From: Lewinellaceae bacterium
Lineage (GTDB): Bacteria; Bacteroidota; Bacteroidia; Chitinophagales; Saprospiraceae
Assembly (NCBI GenBank): GCA_020636005.1
Contig: JACJYR010000005.1
Span: 186,001-250,000, forward strand
Length of the DNA stretch: 64,000 nucleotides
Reading direction: 5' to 3'
Every line of letters starts with the position of its first letter. Within the stretch, counting starts at the first letter, position 1. The notes under the pieces were generated by a model. That model saw only the letters and a program-made list of their open reading frames with translations, had not been told where the DNA came from and made no database searches. Both the position numbers and the translations under genes were made by a program. Below, piece by piece: positions 52,760-62,092 of the stretch.

Positions 52760-55108
52760 TTATTTATTTAAACTTTCGTCCATATTGAAAATCAAAGCCG
52801 CAACCTCCATTAGCGCAGCGCAATCTACGACGTCCACTGATTCATCGGGCCTGGAGTCGCCGACGTGCAGCAGTTTTTTGGCACGTTCAGGCGCTTGTGC
52901 AAGCTGCTTTTTCCTCGTTTCAAAATGGGACTTCAACAATTTCAACTCCCTCCCTTCTGGTTGCCGTGAAACGATTCGGCTGAACGCTTCTTTTAACCTC
53001 CCTTCCATATCCAACTCCTTGTCTTTCAACATCTTTTCAGCCAGCACCCTCGAAGCCTCCAGCATCATTGGGTCGTTCATCAGGTTGAGCGCCTGCAAGG
53101 GGGTGTTCGTCCGTTGTCGCTTCACGGTGCAGGCATCCCGGTAGCTGGCATCGAAGGTGGTAAGGAAAGGGTGCGGCAGTGTCCGTTTGAAAATGGTGTA
53201 CATGGTGCGGCGGTAGAGCTTGCCGCCCTCATCCTGCCTGTACTTGGTGAGCGAGCCACGGCCTTCCCCGGCGTTTGTTTCCTCCCAAAGTCCGGCAGGT
53301 TGGTAGGGCCGCACAGGCGGGCCGCCGATGGTGGGGTTCAACAAGCCGCTGGCCACAAGCCAGGAGTCACGGATCATTTCGGGGGTGAGCCTGAAACGTG
53401 GGCCTCTTGACAGCAGCCGGTTTTCCGGGTCAGCTTCCAATTTCTCTTTGGTGGCAATGGCGGATTGGCGGTAGGTGGCCGAGGTCACGATTTTTTTCAG
53501 TAAAACTTTCATGTCCCAATTATTTTCCCGGAAATAGACCGCCATCCAATCCAGCAGTTCCGGGTGGGAAGGCAGCGCTCCCTGGCTGCCAAAGTTGTCG
53601 GAGGTTTTGACCAGGCCGGTGCCGAACAATTCCTGCCAGATGCGATTGACGGCCACCCTTGCCGTCAGTGGGTTTTTTTCATCAAAAAGCCACTGCGAAA
53701 GGCCGAGGCGGTTCTTCGGCAAGTTTTCAGAAAAGGGCAAAATAGCAGCGGGCGTACCGAAACCCACCTCCTTGTCGGGATGGTCGTACTGGCCTCGTTT
53801 CAGGGTGTAGGTATGCCTCAGCGTATCAGATTCGTTCATCACCATGCTCACGACGGTGTCCGCCCCGGTGGCATTGATGAAACGCAGAACGCCTTCCAGT
53901 TCATCGCAGGTCGGGCTGATGGTGGGCTGCTCGGCAATGCTGATATTGCTCACGTCGCCATAGAAGCCCCGCTCGGTATTTTGGTTAAAAAAAGCGTAGG
54001 TTTCATAATACTCCTCCTGTGAAATAGGGTCGTATTTATGGTCGTGGCAACGGGCGCATTCGTAGGTGAGGCCGAGGAATGCCTTGCCGAAGGTGTTCGC
54101 CTTGTCGGCGATGTACTCCACCCGGTATTCTTCCTCAATGACACCGCCTTCCTGCGTGATTTTGTGGTTTCGGCAAAAACCAGTGGCCAGTAACTGCTCC
54201 CTCGTAGCATGGGGCAGCAGGTCGCCGGCCAGTTGCCAGGTCACAAACTGGTCGTAGGGCAGGTTCTCGTTAAAGGCATGGATGACCCAGTCCCGCCAGG
54301 GCCACATGGAGCGGTAGCTGTCGTCCTGGTAGCCGTGCGAGTCGGCATAGCGGGCCACGTCGAGCCATTGGGCGGCCATGTGCTCGCCGTAGGCTGGCAG
54401 GACGAGGAGTTGATCCACCATTTTATCGAAGGCACCGGGCGAGTTGTCGGCGAGGAATTGGGCGGTCATATCTGGTGTGGGTGGAAGTCCGGTCAGGTCA
54501 AAACTAACCCGGCGCAACAGGCGCTCCTTGTCGGCTTCTTCGTTGGGTGTCAGGCCATTTTCCTGCAAGGTTTTCAGTATAAAAAAGTCAATCTCGTTCT
54601 TTGCCCAATCCTCGTTTTTAACGGTTGGCAAGGCAGGTTTCACCGGTGGCGTAAAAGCCCAATGCTCCTTGTATTCCGCTCCCTGGGCTATCCATTTTTT
54701 GATGAGGGCAATTTCATATTCTGTCAGCGAAAGGTTGCTCTCGGGCGGCGGCATCTGGTAGTCGGTATCCTGGCTGCTGATGCGGCGGTAGAGTTCGCTC
54801 TCATCGGGTTTGCCCGGCACGATGACGAAGCGGCCTTTTTCTTTGAGCAGTTCTTTGTAAAGCCCTTCCCGGTTGTTCAGGCCCAGTTCCGATTCCTGCT
54901 TGCTCTTGTCGGGGCCGTGGCACTTGAAGCATCTGTCGGAGAGGATGGGCTTGATGTGGAAGTTGAAATCTACGGTTTGGGGGAGGTTTTTCGACGAGGA
55001 GATTTCACTCATCATTTGTTCCCGTTGGCATTGGGTCAGGAGGAAGCACAGGGCAAGGGAAGTTGCCAAGGTGAGCCATTTTTTTTGATATGCGAAACTG
55101 AAGATCAC
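52760..55108 (-). CDS. PSCyt1/DUF1549/DUF1553 (PSD1) lipoprotein
   Basis: A lipoprotein (ATSLALCFLLTQC at the N-terminus, cysteine ~27) of 782 aa. Domains in order: planctomycete cytochrome C (CFKCHGPDKSKQESELGLN), DUF1549 (NEIDFFILKTLQENGLTPNE through GFCRNHKITQEGG and CARCHDHKYDPISQEEYY), and DUF1553 (RVAVNRIWQELFGTGLVKT, SHPELLDWMAVYFRE, RAGLLNPTIGG-like GLLNPTIGGPPVRPYQ and TNTPLQALNLMNDPMMLEA). It is the usual upstream partner of DUF1501. The CXXCH sites imply haem use, but the catalysed reaction is unknown. It shares maturation needs with the cytochrome block (CcsA/ResB at 24-26 kb). Confidence 0.93.
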   Translation of the reverse strand: MIFSFAYQKKWLTLATSLALCFLLTQCQREQMMSEISSSKNLPQTVDFNFHIKPILSDRCFKCHGPDKSKQESELGLNNREGLYKELLKEKGRFVIVPGKPDESELYRRISSQDTDYQMPPPESNLSLTEYEIALIKKWIAQGAEYKEHWAFTPPVKPALPTVKNEDWAKNEIDFFILKTLQENGLTPNEEADKERLLRRVSFDLTGLPPTPDMTAQFLADNSPGAFDKMVDQLLVLPAYGEHMAAQWLDVARYADSHGYQDDSYRSMWPWRDWVIHAFNENLPYDQFVTWQLAGDLLPHATREQLLATGFCRNHKITQEGGVIEEEYRVEYIADKANTFGKAFLGLTYECARCHDHKYDPISQEEYYETYAFFNQNTERGFYGDVSNISIAEQPTISPTCDELEGVLRFINATGADTVVSMVMNESDTLRHTYTLKRGQYDHPDKEVGFGTPAAILPFSENLPKNRLGLSQWLFDEKNPLTARVAVNRIWQELFGTGLVKTSDNFGSQGALPSHPELLDWMAVYFRENNWDMKVLLKKIVTSATYRQSAIATKEKLEADPENRLLSRGPRFRLTPEMIRDSWLVASGLLNPTIGGPPVRPYQPAGLWEETNAGEGRGSLTKYRQDEGGKLYRRTMYTIFKRTLPHPFLTTFDASYRDACTVKRQRTNTPLQALNLMNDPMMLEASRVLAEKMLKDKELDMEGRLKEAFSRIVSRQPEGRELKLLKSHFETRKKQLAQAPERAKKLLHVGDSRPDESVDVVDCAALMEVAALIFNMDESLNK

Positions 55109-55192
55109 GGATGATTTAGTTGTTTAACTCACGGTGTCAAATACTGGTCAAGGCAGATTTGACAAAACTGGGCGTTGATGGGTGCCTCTTCC

Positions 55193-55281
55193 CCCAGCCC
55201 CTGACCCCTGAAGGGGGACCACACGGGGAAGGTTCAGAAAAGGTTGCAGATATGGTCCCCCATTAGGGGTCAGGGGCTGGG
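55193..55281. repeat. 29-bp inverted repeat downstream of the acyl-CoA synthetase
   Basis: CCCAGCCCCTGACCCCTGAA...GGGACCA (55193-55221) is reverse-complemented with few changes at 55253-55281. It is probably a dispersed REP-type repeat; it lies in the 190-bp gap downstream of the 55300 gene and may also act as its terminator. Confidence 0.75.
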
Positions 55282-55299
55282 CAGGGCGTGCGTCCACAT

Positions 55300-56964
55300 T
55301 TACAATTCCCAAATCACCTCGCCCGGTTGTTCGTACCAGCCCTCCATTTTATTGGCAAATACTTTTTCCACCTCTATCCGCCTGATTTTGAGGCTGGGCG
55401 TCATACGTTTGTTTTCGACGGTCCAGGGTTCTTTTACCACCACTATTTTCTGTACCCGTTCGTAAGGTTTTAAGGTGGGGTTCAAATCAGCAAGGGTTTG
55501 GCGGAGGCTTTCAGCCACGCTGTCTTTGCTTGCCGCATTTGCCAGTTCGGAAAGCACGACCAGGGCGATGGGCTGGGGAATGAATTCCCCCACCACGCAA
55601 ATCTGCTCAATGTATGAATTGGTGGCAAAACCGATTTCAATCTGCGCCGGGGCCACGTATTCCCCTTTGCTGGTTTTGTACATTTCTTTCACCCGGCCGG
55701 TGATGCTGAGGTAGCCATCGGCGTCGAGTTCGCCTTTGTCACCGGAGTGGAGCCAGCCATCAGTGTCAATGGCTTCGGCTGTCATTTCCGGTTCGTTGTA
55801 GTAGCCGAGCATGTTGCCGCCGGCCTTGGTACAAATTTCACCTGTTACCGGGTCAATTTTGAGTTGTGTGCCGGGAATTGCCTTGCCCACTTTCCCATAT
55901 TTCACCTTGTTGCGGGGCGTGATGGTCACGATGGCCGTGTTTTCCGTCATGCCATAAGCCTCTTGTATCACGATGCCCAACCGGTCGTACCATTTCAACA
56001 GGCTGATGGGCATGGGGGCGGCGGCCACGAGGAAGATTTCGGTTTTGGCGAAGCCCAGCGCCTTGCGGATTTTCTTTTTGATGAAACTATTGAGCAAGGG
56101 TATTTTCAACAAGACATCAAGGCGCTTTTGGGGCATCTTGGCTAAAACCCCTTGTTGAAATTTGGCATAAATCCTCGGCACGCCGCCAAAGTGCGTCGGG
56201 CTGGCCGCTGCCAGGTTTTTGGCAAAGGTGTCGAGGCTTTCGGCAAAATAGACGGTGGCTCCCGTGGCCAAAACGGCGTTGACCAGCACGCCCCGCTCGG
56301 CGATGTGGCAAAGCGGGAGGTACGACAGCAGGCGGGCATCGGGGATGTCGAGCCGCAGGTGCTGTTGGGAGTGGAAGAGCATGGAGGCCAGGTTGCCGAA
56401 GGTCAGCATCACCCCTTTTGGGTTGCCCGTAGTGCCGGAGGTGTAGATGATGGTCATCAAATCCTCTGGAGCCGGGGCAGGGTTTCCTGACAGGGGCTTT
56501 TGTTTGGCCATAATGTCGTCCCATTGCACATGATCCGGGTCGGGGTTGTAGGCAGGGAATGAAATACAGCGGACGCCTTTCGGGATGCCGGGTTTCATGC
56601 CTTTCCAGTCATCCAGTTTTCCCACCAGCAATACTTTGCAGCCGCTATGTGCCAGTATCTGGTTGATTTGCCCGGCAGTGAGGGTTGGGAAAAAAGGGAC
56701 GGACACATGCCCCGCCATCATAATGGCCAAATCGCAGATGAACCACTCAGCGCAGTTCTTCGACACGAGGCCGATGTGGCTTTTGGGCGGCAGCCCAATG
56801 GAGTTCAGGTAGGCGGCCAGTTTGCGGATTTGCTGGCCTGTTTCCTGCCAGGTAAAATCTTTCCAGGCATCCCCAAAAGGTTGTTTCAGGAAGACTTTGT
56901 TGGGCGTTGTTTCTTCCCAGTGGTAAAAATGTTCGATCAAGGTCGTTTCGGCCTTTACTTGCAT
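55300..56964 (-). CDS. Long-chain fatty-acid--CoA ligase (AMP-forming)
   Basis: A 554-aa ANL-superfamily enzyme. The ATP-binding P-loop IYTSGTTGNPKGVMLTFGN, the adenylate motif YGMTENTAIV, the linker-region motif LHSGDKGELDADGYLSITGR and the hinge K-E-M-Y-K-T region are all present. It activates fatty acids to acyl-CoA via acyl-AMP. The length is at the lower end for FACS. It is monocistronic, flanked by repeats, and lies near the S4 protein gene without an evident functional link. Confidence 0.93.
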   Translation of the reverse strand: MQVKAETTLIEHFYHWEETTPNKVFLKQPFGDAWKDFTWQETGQQIRKLAAYLNSIGLPPKSHIGLVSKNCAEWFICDLAIMMAGHVSVPFFPTLTAGQINQILAHSGCKVLLVGKLDDWKGMKPGIPKGVRCISFPAYNPDPDHVQWDDIMAKQKPLSGNPAPAPEDLMTIIYTSGTTGNPKGVMLTFGNLASMLFHSQQHLRLDIPDARLLSYLPLCHIAERGVLVNAVLATGATVYFAESLDTFAKNLAAASPTHFGGVPRIYAKFQQGVLAKMPQKRLDVLLKIPLLNSFIKKKIRKALGFAKTEIFLVAAAPMPISLLKWYDRLGIVIQEAYGMTENTAIVTITPRNKVKYGKVGKAIPGTQLKIDPVTGEICTKAGGNMLGYYNEPEMTAEAIDTDGWLHSGDKGELDADGYLSITGRVKEMYKTSKGEYVAPAQIEIGFATNSYIEQICVVGEFIPQPIALVVLSELANAASKDSVAESLRQTLADLNPTLKPYERVQKIVVVKEPWTVENKRMTPSLKIRRIEVEKVFANKMEGWYEQPGEVIWEL

Positions 56965-57086
56965 GTGGACTCAAATTTCGGGCAAGATATAAAATGATGG
57001 GCGTTTTCTTGTGTTTGGGTGTTTAGGTGTTTTGGTGTTTTTAGGGGGAGCTTTTTTAAAACCCATTGCTCTTTCATCGCTTTTCA

Positions 57087-57299
57087 TCAAACCAAAATGT
57101 GGATCTCCTCACCGGCGAAGGAGACTTTGTCGCCGGGCCGGAGCTTTTTGCGGCGCTGTGTTTCCACGGTGCCGTTGACTTTGGCCTCGCCGTTGTCAAT
57201 CCTGATTTTGGCTTCGCCGCCCGTGCCGGCCAGGCCGAGGGCTTTCAGCACTTTGAAGAGTTCGAGGTATTCTTTGCCGTTGAGGGGGAATTCGGTCAT
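57087..57299 (-). CDS. Small S4 RNA-binding domain protein
   Basis: A 70-aa protein that is a single S4 domain: LFKVLKALGLAGTGGEAKIR, then DNGEAKVNGTVETQRRKKLR and GDKVSFAGEEIHIL. It matches the YbcJ-like group of stand-alone S4 proteins that bind structured RNA, possibly rRNA or tRNA. It is expressed from its own promoter and has no close partner. The size is normal for the family. Confidence 0.93.
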   Translation of the reverse strand: MTEFPLNGKEYLELFKVLKALGLAGTGGEAKIRIDNGEAKVNGTVETQRRKKLRPGDKVSFAGEEIHILV

Positions 57300-57352
57300 G
57301 GACAGGAAGAATTGAGCAATGGTGATTTGAATAATGGACTCGTGTCAAATAA

Positions 57353-57393
57353 GGTCATTGGGGTCATTGGGTCATTGGGGTCATTGGGGTCGG
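57353..57393. repeat. Short tandem repeat, four GTCATTGG units
   Basis: GGTCATTGGGGTCATTGGG and following units give four near-identical copies of an 8-11 bp word, in a 275-bp non-coding gap. Confidence 0.75.
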
Positions 57394-57406
57394 TTTCATA
57401 AAATCT

Positions 57407-57451
57407 ATCAATTTGAAAAACGGGAACATGGTGATTTTCAGCATCACCATG
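57407..57451 (-). terminator. Hairpin that may end the M48 peptidase transcript
   Basis: CATGGTGA (57427-57434) pairs with TCACCATG (57444-57451); on the minus strand it is followed by TTCCCGTTTTTC. Confidence 0.35.
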
Positions 57452-57574
57452 ATCTAATTTCCTGAAAATCAACGAACTTAATAAATGAACCCGTTATTCG
57501 CAACCTTGGGGAATACCAATGGGGGCAGCACAATAAAAGAAAGCAAAAATCATAAATTATCACAGAAAAACAAG

Positions 57575-59668
57575 TCACAACCCCGCTTGAAAACGCACCA
57601 CCTCCTTGTAAGCATCCAGGGTCAGTTGATTAGCCTTCCCAACAATGCCCTGTACCTGGCCATAGAAGGAGGCGAAATTTTCAAAATCAAAGGAATGGTC
57701 GTTGAACTGTGGTTTTTTTCCTTCCGTCAAATATTGGCTGATCGGCGCCCCGGCATCAATGCCGCCAACCGGTGCAGGTAGTGCTTTTTTTTCGCTCTGG
57801 TTCAACGTATGGTCGAGTTTGTGGCAAAGTGTTTTTACCAGGGACATAAAATGCACGGCCTCCTCGTTGGTCCAACTTGGTTTCCTTTGCAACACTTGGA
57901 GGTATTGGTTGGCCTCGGCGGCGAAGGGCTGGTACTGTTCCCGCTCATTGGCCAGGAGCATGGCCGCCTCGTATTTCTTTCGCAATTCTTCGCCTTTGCC
58001 CACCTTTTCGGCCTGGCGATAGTGGAAGCGAAATACGGTTGCCTCCACGTCCTTAAACCACTGCCGTTGTGCCTCGATTTCTTTTTCCAGTTTGTCCAAA
58101 ACACTGCCGGCATAAAGCTTATTATATTTCACGCCGTCAAAGTCGAATGATTCAACATCAATAGTGCCTTCTTTAATGGCCTTCATTACATGGATGTCTT
58201 GTATGTTTGAAAAATAGGCAGCAATGTTTTGCTTGTTTTGGTTGGAAAAAATCAATTCGAATGCAGGCAGTTCTTGTTGTTCGGCCAAAGCGTTTTCAAT
58301 ATCGAAATCCATAAAAAGGCGCCCGTCGTAGAAGCCGTTGTACTTTTCGGGCAGCTTGTTGTTCTCCAAATCCTGTTCGTACATGGCCAATAGTTCCGCT
58401 TTGCCCAATGGTTGTTTCCCTTCAGGCATGGTCACGTTGGCGTACATGAACTGGGTCATTTCGGCCTGTACCTTTTCGGGGTTTTCAAAAAGCTGCCAGG
58501 GGGAGGCATGGGAAATTTCCGTTTTCAGGTCCACCTTGCGAATGTTGGCCTCCCGATCTTCTTGTTCGGGGTGCGAGGCCCATTGGTTTTGGAACACCAC
58601 CCGGCTGGCAGGTTTTACCCTTGAGAGGTGTTCCCCGGTGATCAAAGGCAGTTCTTCAACAACGGGGATATCATTTTCCAGGGCCATCCGCTGCAGCACG
58701 GATTTGTGAAGGGTGTAGAAATTGTCAGGAATCCTGTTTTCACCCAATGCCCGGTTCAGGTAATCTACGGTCGTTTGGTAGGCCCCGCTGCCAAAGTCCA
58801 CCCGCCGAAGGCCGGAAATCATGGCCTCGCAGCCAGCCGCACTCACCGCCACCAGGTCGGCGTTGTATTCCATTTCCCTGGAGAGAGCCATATTTCGCTT
58901 ATTGATGATGCCGTACATAAAGCGCAATAGGCTACGCACCTGGTTGGCCAGCCAATAAGTAATCCTGGCAAAAATGCTGAGAAAACTATCGGAGTTGGCC
59001 CACCCTTCCAGGGTGCGATCCCATTTGTCGTAGTTGTTCACCAGGTCGAAAATAACGTGGTTGACGGTATAGACGTAGCTGCCCAACTTCATACTGCGCT
59101 GTGAAAAATGCCCAAATTCGTGCGCCAACACAGCCTTGAACTCGCTCATGTTCAGGCAATTGACCAGGCCGAGGCCAATGTTCAGGTTTTTCCTCACGGG
59201 GAGGAACATGCTCCAGAAACTGGAATTGTAGAATACCGATGCGTTCACATCGGGTAGCAGGTAAATTTTCTTGGGTTTGGGCGCTTTCAGTTCGTCGGTC
59301 AAACGGTCAATGAAGGCGAACAGCCGGGGATGTTCATCCCGTTTGATTTCCTGGCTGCCGGAGGTGTCGAATTTCTTGAAGGCAAAAATGAACTTGAACA
59401 AAAAGGCAAAAAACATCAGCGACAGCCCCAACAGCCCGATGGCCAATGCGATGGTGATTTTGTTGATGGAAACGGATAGCATGGCAATACTGAACCAACC
59501 GCAAAGGTACACCAGCAACACGCCGCCAGCGATAAGCAGCAAATACACTACTGCAAACAGGAGGATAGCGGCCATCACCATGGCCGCCTGGTTCAAGAAA
59601 CTTTTGGAAGGGTTGAGAAAGGTGAAATCCTGGATGGATGGGCTTGGAGGATAGCTATTGTGGGTCAT
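57575..59668 (-). CDS. M48-family membrane metallopeptidase
   Basis: I set the start at 59668 (MTHNSYPPSPSIQ); the longer reading to 59845 would run into the repeats and is not needed. The 697-aa protein has two N-terminal membrane spans (ILLFAVVYLLLIAGGVLLVYLCG; IGLLGLSLMFFAFLFKFIFA), a zinc-binding motif AHEFGHFSQRSM and a third ligand E in SREMEYNADLVAVSAAGCEA, which is the M48 pattern. M48 members in Bacteroidota are longer than HtpX/Ste24, as here. It probably acts as a quality-control or processing protease in the inner membrane. It is alone on its strand. Confidence 0.9.
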   Translation of the reverse strand: MTHNSYPPSPSIQDFTFLNPSKSFLNQAAMVMAAILLFAVVYLLLIAGGVLLVYLCGWFSIAMLSVSINKITIALAIGLLGLSLMFFAFLFKFIFAFKKFDTSGSQEIKRDEHPRLFAFIDRLTDELKAPKPKKIYLLPDVNASVFYNSSFWSMFLPVRKNLNIGLGLVNCLNMSEFKAVLAHEFGHFSQRSMKLGSYVYTVNHVIFDLVNNYDKWDRTLEGWANSDSFLSIFARITYWLANQVRSLLRFMYGIINKRNMALSREMEYNADLVAVSAAGCEAMISGLRRVDFGSGAYQTTVDYLNRALGENRIPDNFYTLHKSVLQRMALENDIPVVEELPLITGEHLSRVKPASRVVFQNQWASHPEQEDREANIRKVDLKTEISHASPWQLFENPEKVQAEMTQFMYANVTMPEGKQPLGKAELLAMYEQDLENNKLPEKYNGFYDGRLFMDFDIENALAEQQELPAFELIFSNQNKQNIAAYFSNIQDIHVMKAIKEGTIDVESFDFDGVKYNKLYAGSVLDKLEKEIEAQRQWFKDVEATVFRFHYRQAEKVGKGEELRKKYEAAMLLANEREQYQPFAAEANQYLQVLQRKPSWTNEEAVHFMSLVKTLCHKLDHTLNQSEKKALPAPVGGIDAGAPISQYLTEGKKPQFNDHSFDFENFASFYGQVQGIVGKANQLTLDAYKEVVRFQAGL

Positions 59669-60075
59669 GTTGGTTGAAAGGTTAAAGGTAAAGGTGGATG
59701 GTTTCTTTGGGCTAAGAAAATAGAAATTTCTTGTAGCGTGTGCATCAATGTTCTTTTTTATGTAATGATGAAAAAATAACTGCACCATTTTGATTTTGAA
59801 AGCCCCAGCAATGGAGGGGTTTTTTAAAAATAATCCCGATTTCACATCGGGATTATTTTTCCTTCGATTCTTATGTAACGATGAAAAAATAACTGCACCA
59901 TTTTGATTTTGAAAGCCCCAGCAATGGAGGGGTTTTTTAAAAATAATCCCGATTTCACATCGGGATTATTTTTCCTTCGATTCTTATGTAACGATGAAAA
60001 AATAACTGCACCATTTTGATTTTGAAAGCCCCAGCAATGGAGGGGTTTTTTAAAAATAATCCCGATTTCACGTCG

Positions 60076-61511
60076 CATAGGCGTCAACTTAAAAAAACCG
60101 AATATGATTAGATAAAATAAAAATGCTGCTTAGGTTTGTTCAAATCAACATTCAGAACACCTAAACAGCATATGAAAATTAAGTTGGAACAAATTAAGCG
60201 AAAAATTGGCGAACAACAAATAAACGCCATCGCAAAAAGTAGCGGTTTCCAAAAGCGGGAGCCGAGGAAAGTCACCGGATATAGTTTTTTTCTTGGTTTT
60301 TGCATGATGGTACAGCTTGGGCAGACGGGGCTGAGGGACTGGGCAAAAAGCATAGGGCGGCTGACCCAAAAGCTGGTCTCCAAACAAGGCCTCCAAAAAA
60401 AACTCCAGTTCAGGCACGAAGCTTTTGCCCGCCAACTTTTGGGGTTTGTACTCAAACAGTGCACGGCCTCAAACGGCCACCAGGGGGTTGCCCTCTTCGC
60501 ACCGTTCAAGGAGGTCTATGTTGAGGACAGCACCTGTGTGGGGCTGCCCCGCAACCTGTCATCTTTCTACCCCGGCCCCCACAGCAAAACCCACGGGGAA
60601 TGTGCCACTGCCCGCATACAGTTGCGCATGGAATTGGTGAGTGAATCCTACGAAGGGGTTTTTGTGGGGAGTTACCGTGAAAATGACCAGGGTTTTGCGC
60701 ACCGTATCGTTGAAATACTCACGGCAGGCTGCCTTGTGATCCGGGACAAAGGGTATTTTGTGCTGGCCGCCTTCCGGGCGATCATGGAGAAAAAGGCGTT
60801 TTTCCTGTCCCGCCTCCGCTTTGGGACAACCGTTTTTGATGCGCAGACCGGGGAAAAAATGGATTTGCTGAAAGAGCTCAAGGCTTTGAAAAAAGCAGGC
60901 CGCCAAGTCCTTGACAAGGAAATATTGCTGGGGGGCAAGGAGAAACTGCCAGTCCGCCTGGTGGCCATCGAAGCCCCTGAAGAGGCCAAACGGATGAGGC
61001 AGCACAAGGCCCGTACTGACCGCAGTGCAAAGGCCGCCCATTCCAGAGAGTACATCCAACTGCTGGGCTGGACCATTTTCATAACAAATGTCAACAAGGA
61101 AACCTGGGGGGGCCGGGACATCATCAGGGCCTACCGGTACCGTTGGCGCATTGAAATAGTGTTCAAGTGTTGGAAAAGCAAGTTCAACCTGGACAAGTTC
61201 TTCGAAGGCAGGGAAACAATATCGCCACCGAGGGCAGCCATGACCATCTACCTGATGCTTGCTTGGTTGACCTTGACAATGGGGGCTTGGTATGGGTATT
61301 TTGTGCACCGGGTTTACGAAGAAAAGAAGAAATTCATCAGCATGCTGCTGTTCGCCGATTTTGTCAAAGAACGGTTTTGGGAAATACTTTTGACAAGCGA
61401 CCTCGATGTTTTCATCGGTGAGCTTGCCAGATATTATTCCCATGACAAACGAAAATCCCGAAAATGCTATCTCGAATTTTTGTATGAAATAAATTTAAGT
61501 TGACGCCTATG
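60076..61511 (+). mobile_element. Complete IS4-family insertion sequence
   Basis: The ends are 17-bp perfect inverted repeats, CATAGGCGTCAACTTAA (60076-60092, 61495-61511). Flanking direct repeats CGATTTCACGTCG (60063-60075) and CGATTTCACATCG (61512-61524) are 13 bp with one mismatch, a length normal for the IS4 family. One transposase gene is inside. The 1436-bp element has both ends and an intact ORF, so it looks functional. It sits in the hairpin loop of a 113-bp repeat unit. Confidence 0.93.
60172..61503 (+). CDS. IS4-family DDE transposase
   Basis: The ATG at 60172 (MKIKLEQIKRKI) is preferred to the TTG at 60136. Conserved DDE elements: YVEDSTCVGLP (first D), DKGYFVLAAFRA (second D), and YRYRWRIEIVFKCWK with the IS4 signature Y-x2-R-x3-E-x6-K. 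The 443-aa protein ends inside the right inverted repeat, which gives a compact element. It would cut and paste the element and is intact here. Confidence 0.94.
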   Translation: MKIKLEQIKRKIGEQQINAIAKSSGFQKREPRKVTGYSFFLGFCMMVQLGQTGLRDWAKSIGRLTQKLVSKQGLQKKLQFRHEAFARQLLGFVLKQCTASNGHQGVALFAPFKEVYVEDSTCVGLPRNLSSFYPGPHSKTHGECATARIQLRMELVSESYEGVFVGSYRENDQGFAHRIVEILTAGCLVIRDKGYFVLAAFRAIMEKKAFFLSRLRFGTTVFDAQTGEKMDLLKELKALKKAGRQVLDKEILLGGKEKLPVRLVAIEAPEEAKRMRQHKARTDRSAKAAHSREYIQLLGWTIFITNVNKETWGGRDIIRAYRYRWRIEIVFKCWKSKFNLDKFFEGRETISPPRAAMTIYLMLAWLTLTMGAWYGYFVHRVYEEKKKFISMLLFADFVKERFWEILLTSDLDVFIGELARYYSHDKRKSRKCYLEFLYEINLS

Positions 61512-61546
61512 CGATTTCACATCGGGATTATTTTTCCTTCGATTCT

Positions 61547-62092
61547 GTTTTCCAGCTTGATTGCCGCTACTATCCTGCACACCAATGGGTTTTCCCGAAT
61601 TCGGGACAGGTTTTACAAATGCTGTTTGCTGTTAGCCATTGGCTTTTGGATAGGCCTATCTTTTCTTTTTTCCGGAAACCCCAGCGTTTGTCATTATCGA
61701 TTTATTAATTTCAAATGCGACTATCTATAAAACCAGCCATCCGGAAAAAATCCATCAGAGCGCGGAGTTTGAAAACAGTTGCTTACAAAAAATCGCACCG
61801 GCCGTAGCCTGTTTAAACAGGCATTTTATACCTCGCAAACAAGATTGCTTTGCCCTGAAAAAGCCAAAGTCCAATCGTCCCATCAATGACATTACCAAAA
61901 ATTAATACGACCCTCATCCCACCTTCCTCCAAAAAAACCATCCTTTCTGTTATTTTTACGCCAATGAATATTTCCCAGGGCGGCCATAGCGCCAAAGACT
62001 GTCCAATTCATAACCCACCCATCAAGAAACACACAAATACTTAAAAACACAAACACAATCAACCGATCACTTCTCACTTCAAACTGTTCAAT
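61547..62092. other. AT-rich intergenic region with no supported gene
   Basis: No ORF here has the codon pattern of the region. A perfect 16-bp palindrome, GCCTGTTTAAACAGGC (61807-61822), is the only clear structure. The promoter of the following operon should lie near its right end. Confidence 0.6.

Larger units (their letters stand above)
59761..61546. repeat. Three tandem 113-bp units, the third split by an IS element
   Basis: Units start at 59761, 59874 and 59987. Each contains GCACCATTTTGATTTTGAAA, CCCCAGCAATGGAGGGG and a 10-bp stem (AATCCCGA with TCGGGATT) before TTTTTCCTTCGATTCT. The third is cut after CGATTTCACGTCG (60075) and resumes at 61512. The hairpin with T-run suggests a transcription stop in each unit. 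Only 59761-60075 and 61512-61546 are repeat DNA. Confidence 0.85.

Noticed and set aside
59669..59845. N-terminal extension of the M48 peptidase
   Set aside because: The added residues include translation of the 113-bp repeat and lack any membrane-targeting or family similarity; the ATG at 59668 is directly upstream of the conserved part.
59761..60075. CRISPR-like array
   Set aside because: The units are direct 113-bp repeats with no variable spacers and no cas genes nearby.
61500..61730. 76-codon ORF right after the IS element
   Set aside because: It begins in the IS end and repeat remnant and has no family feature.
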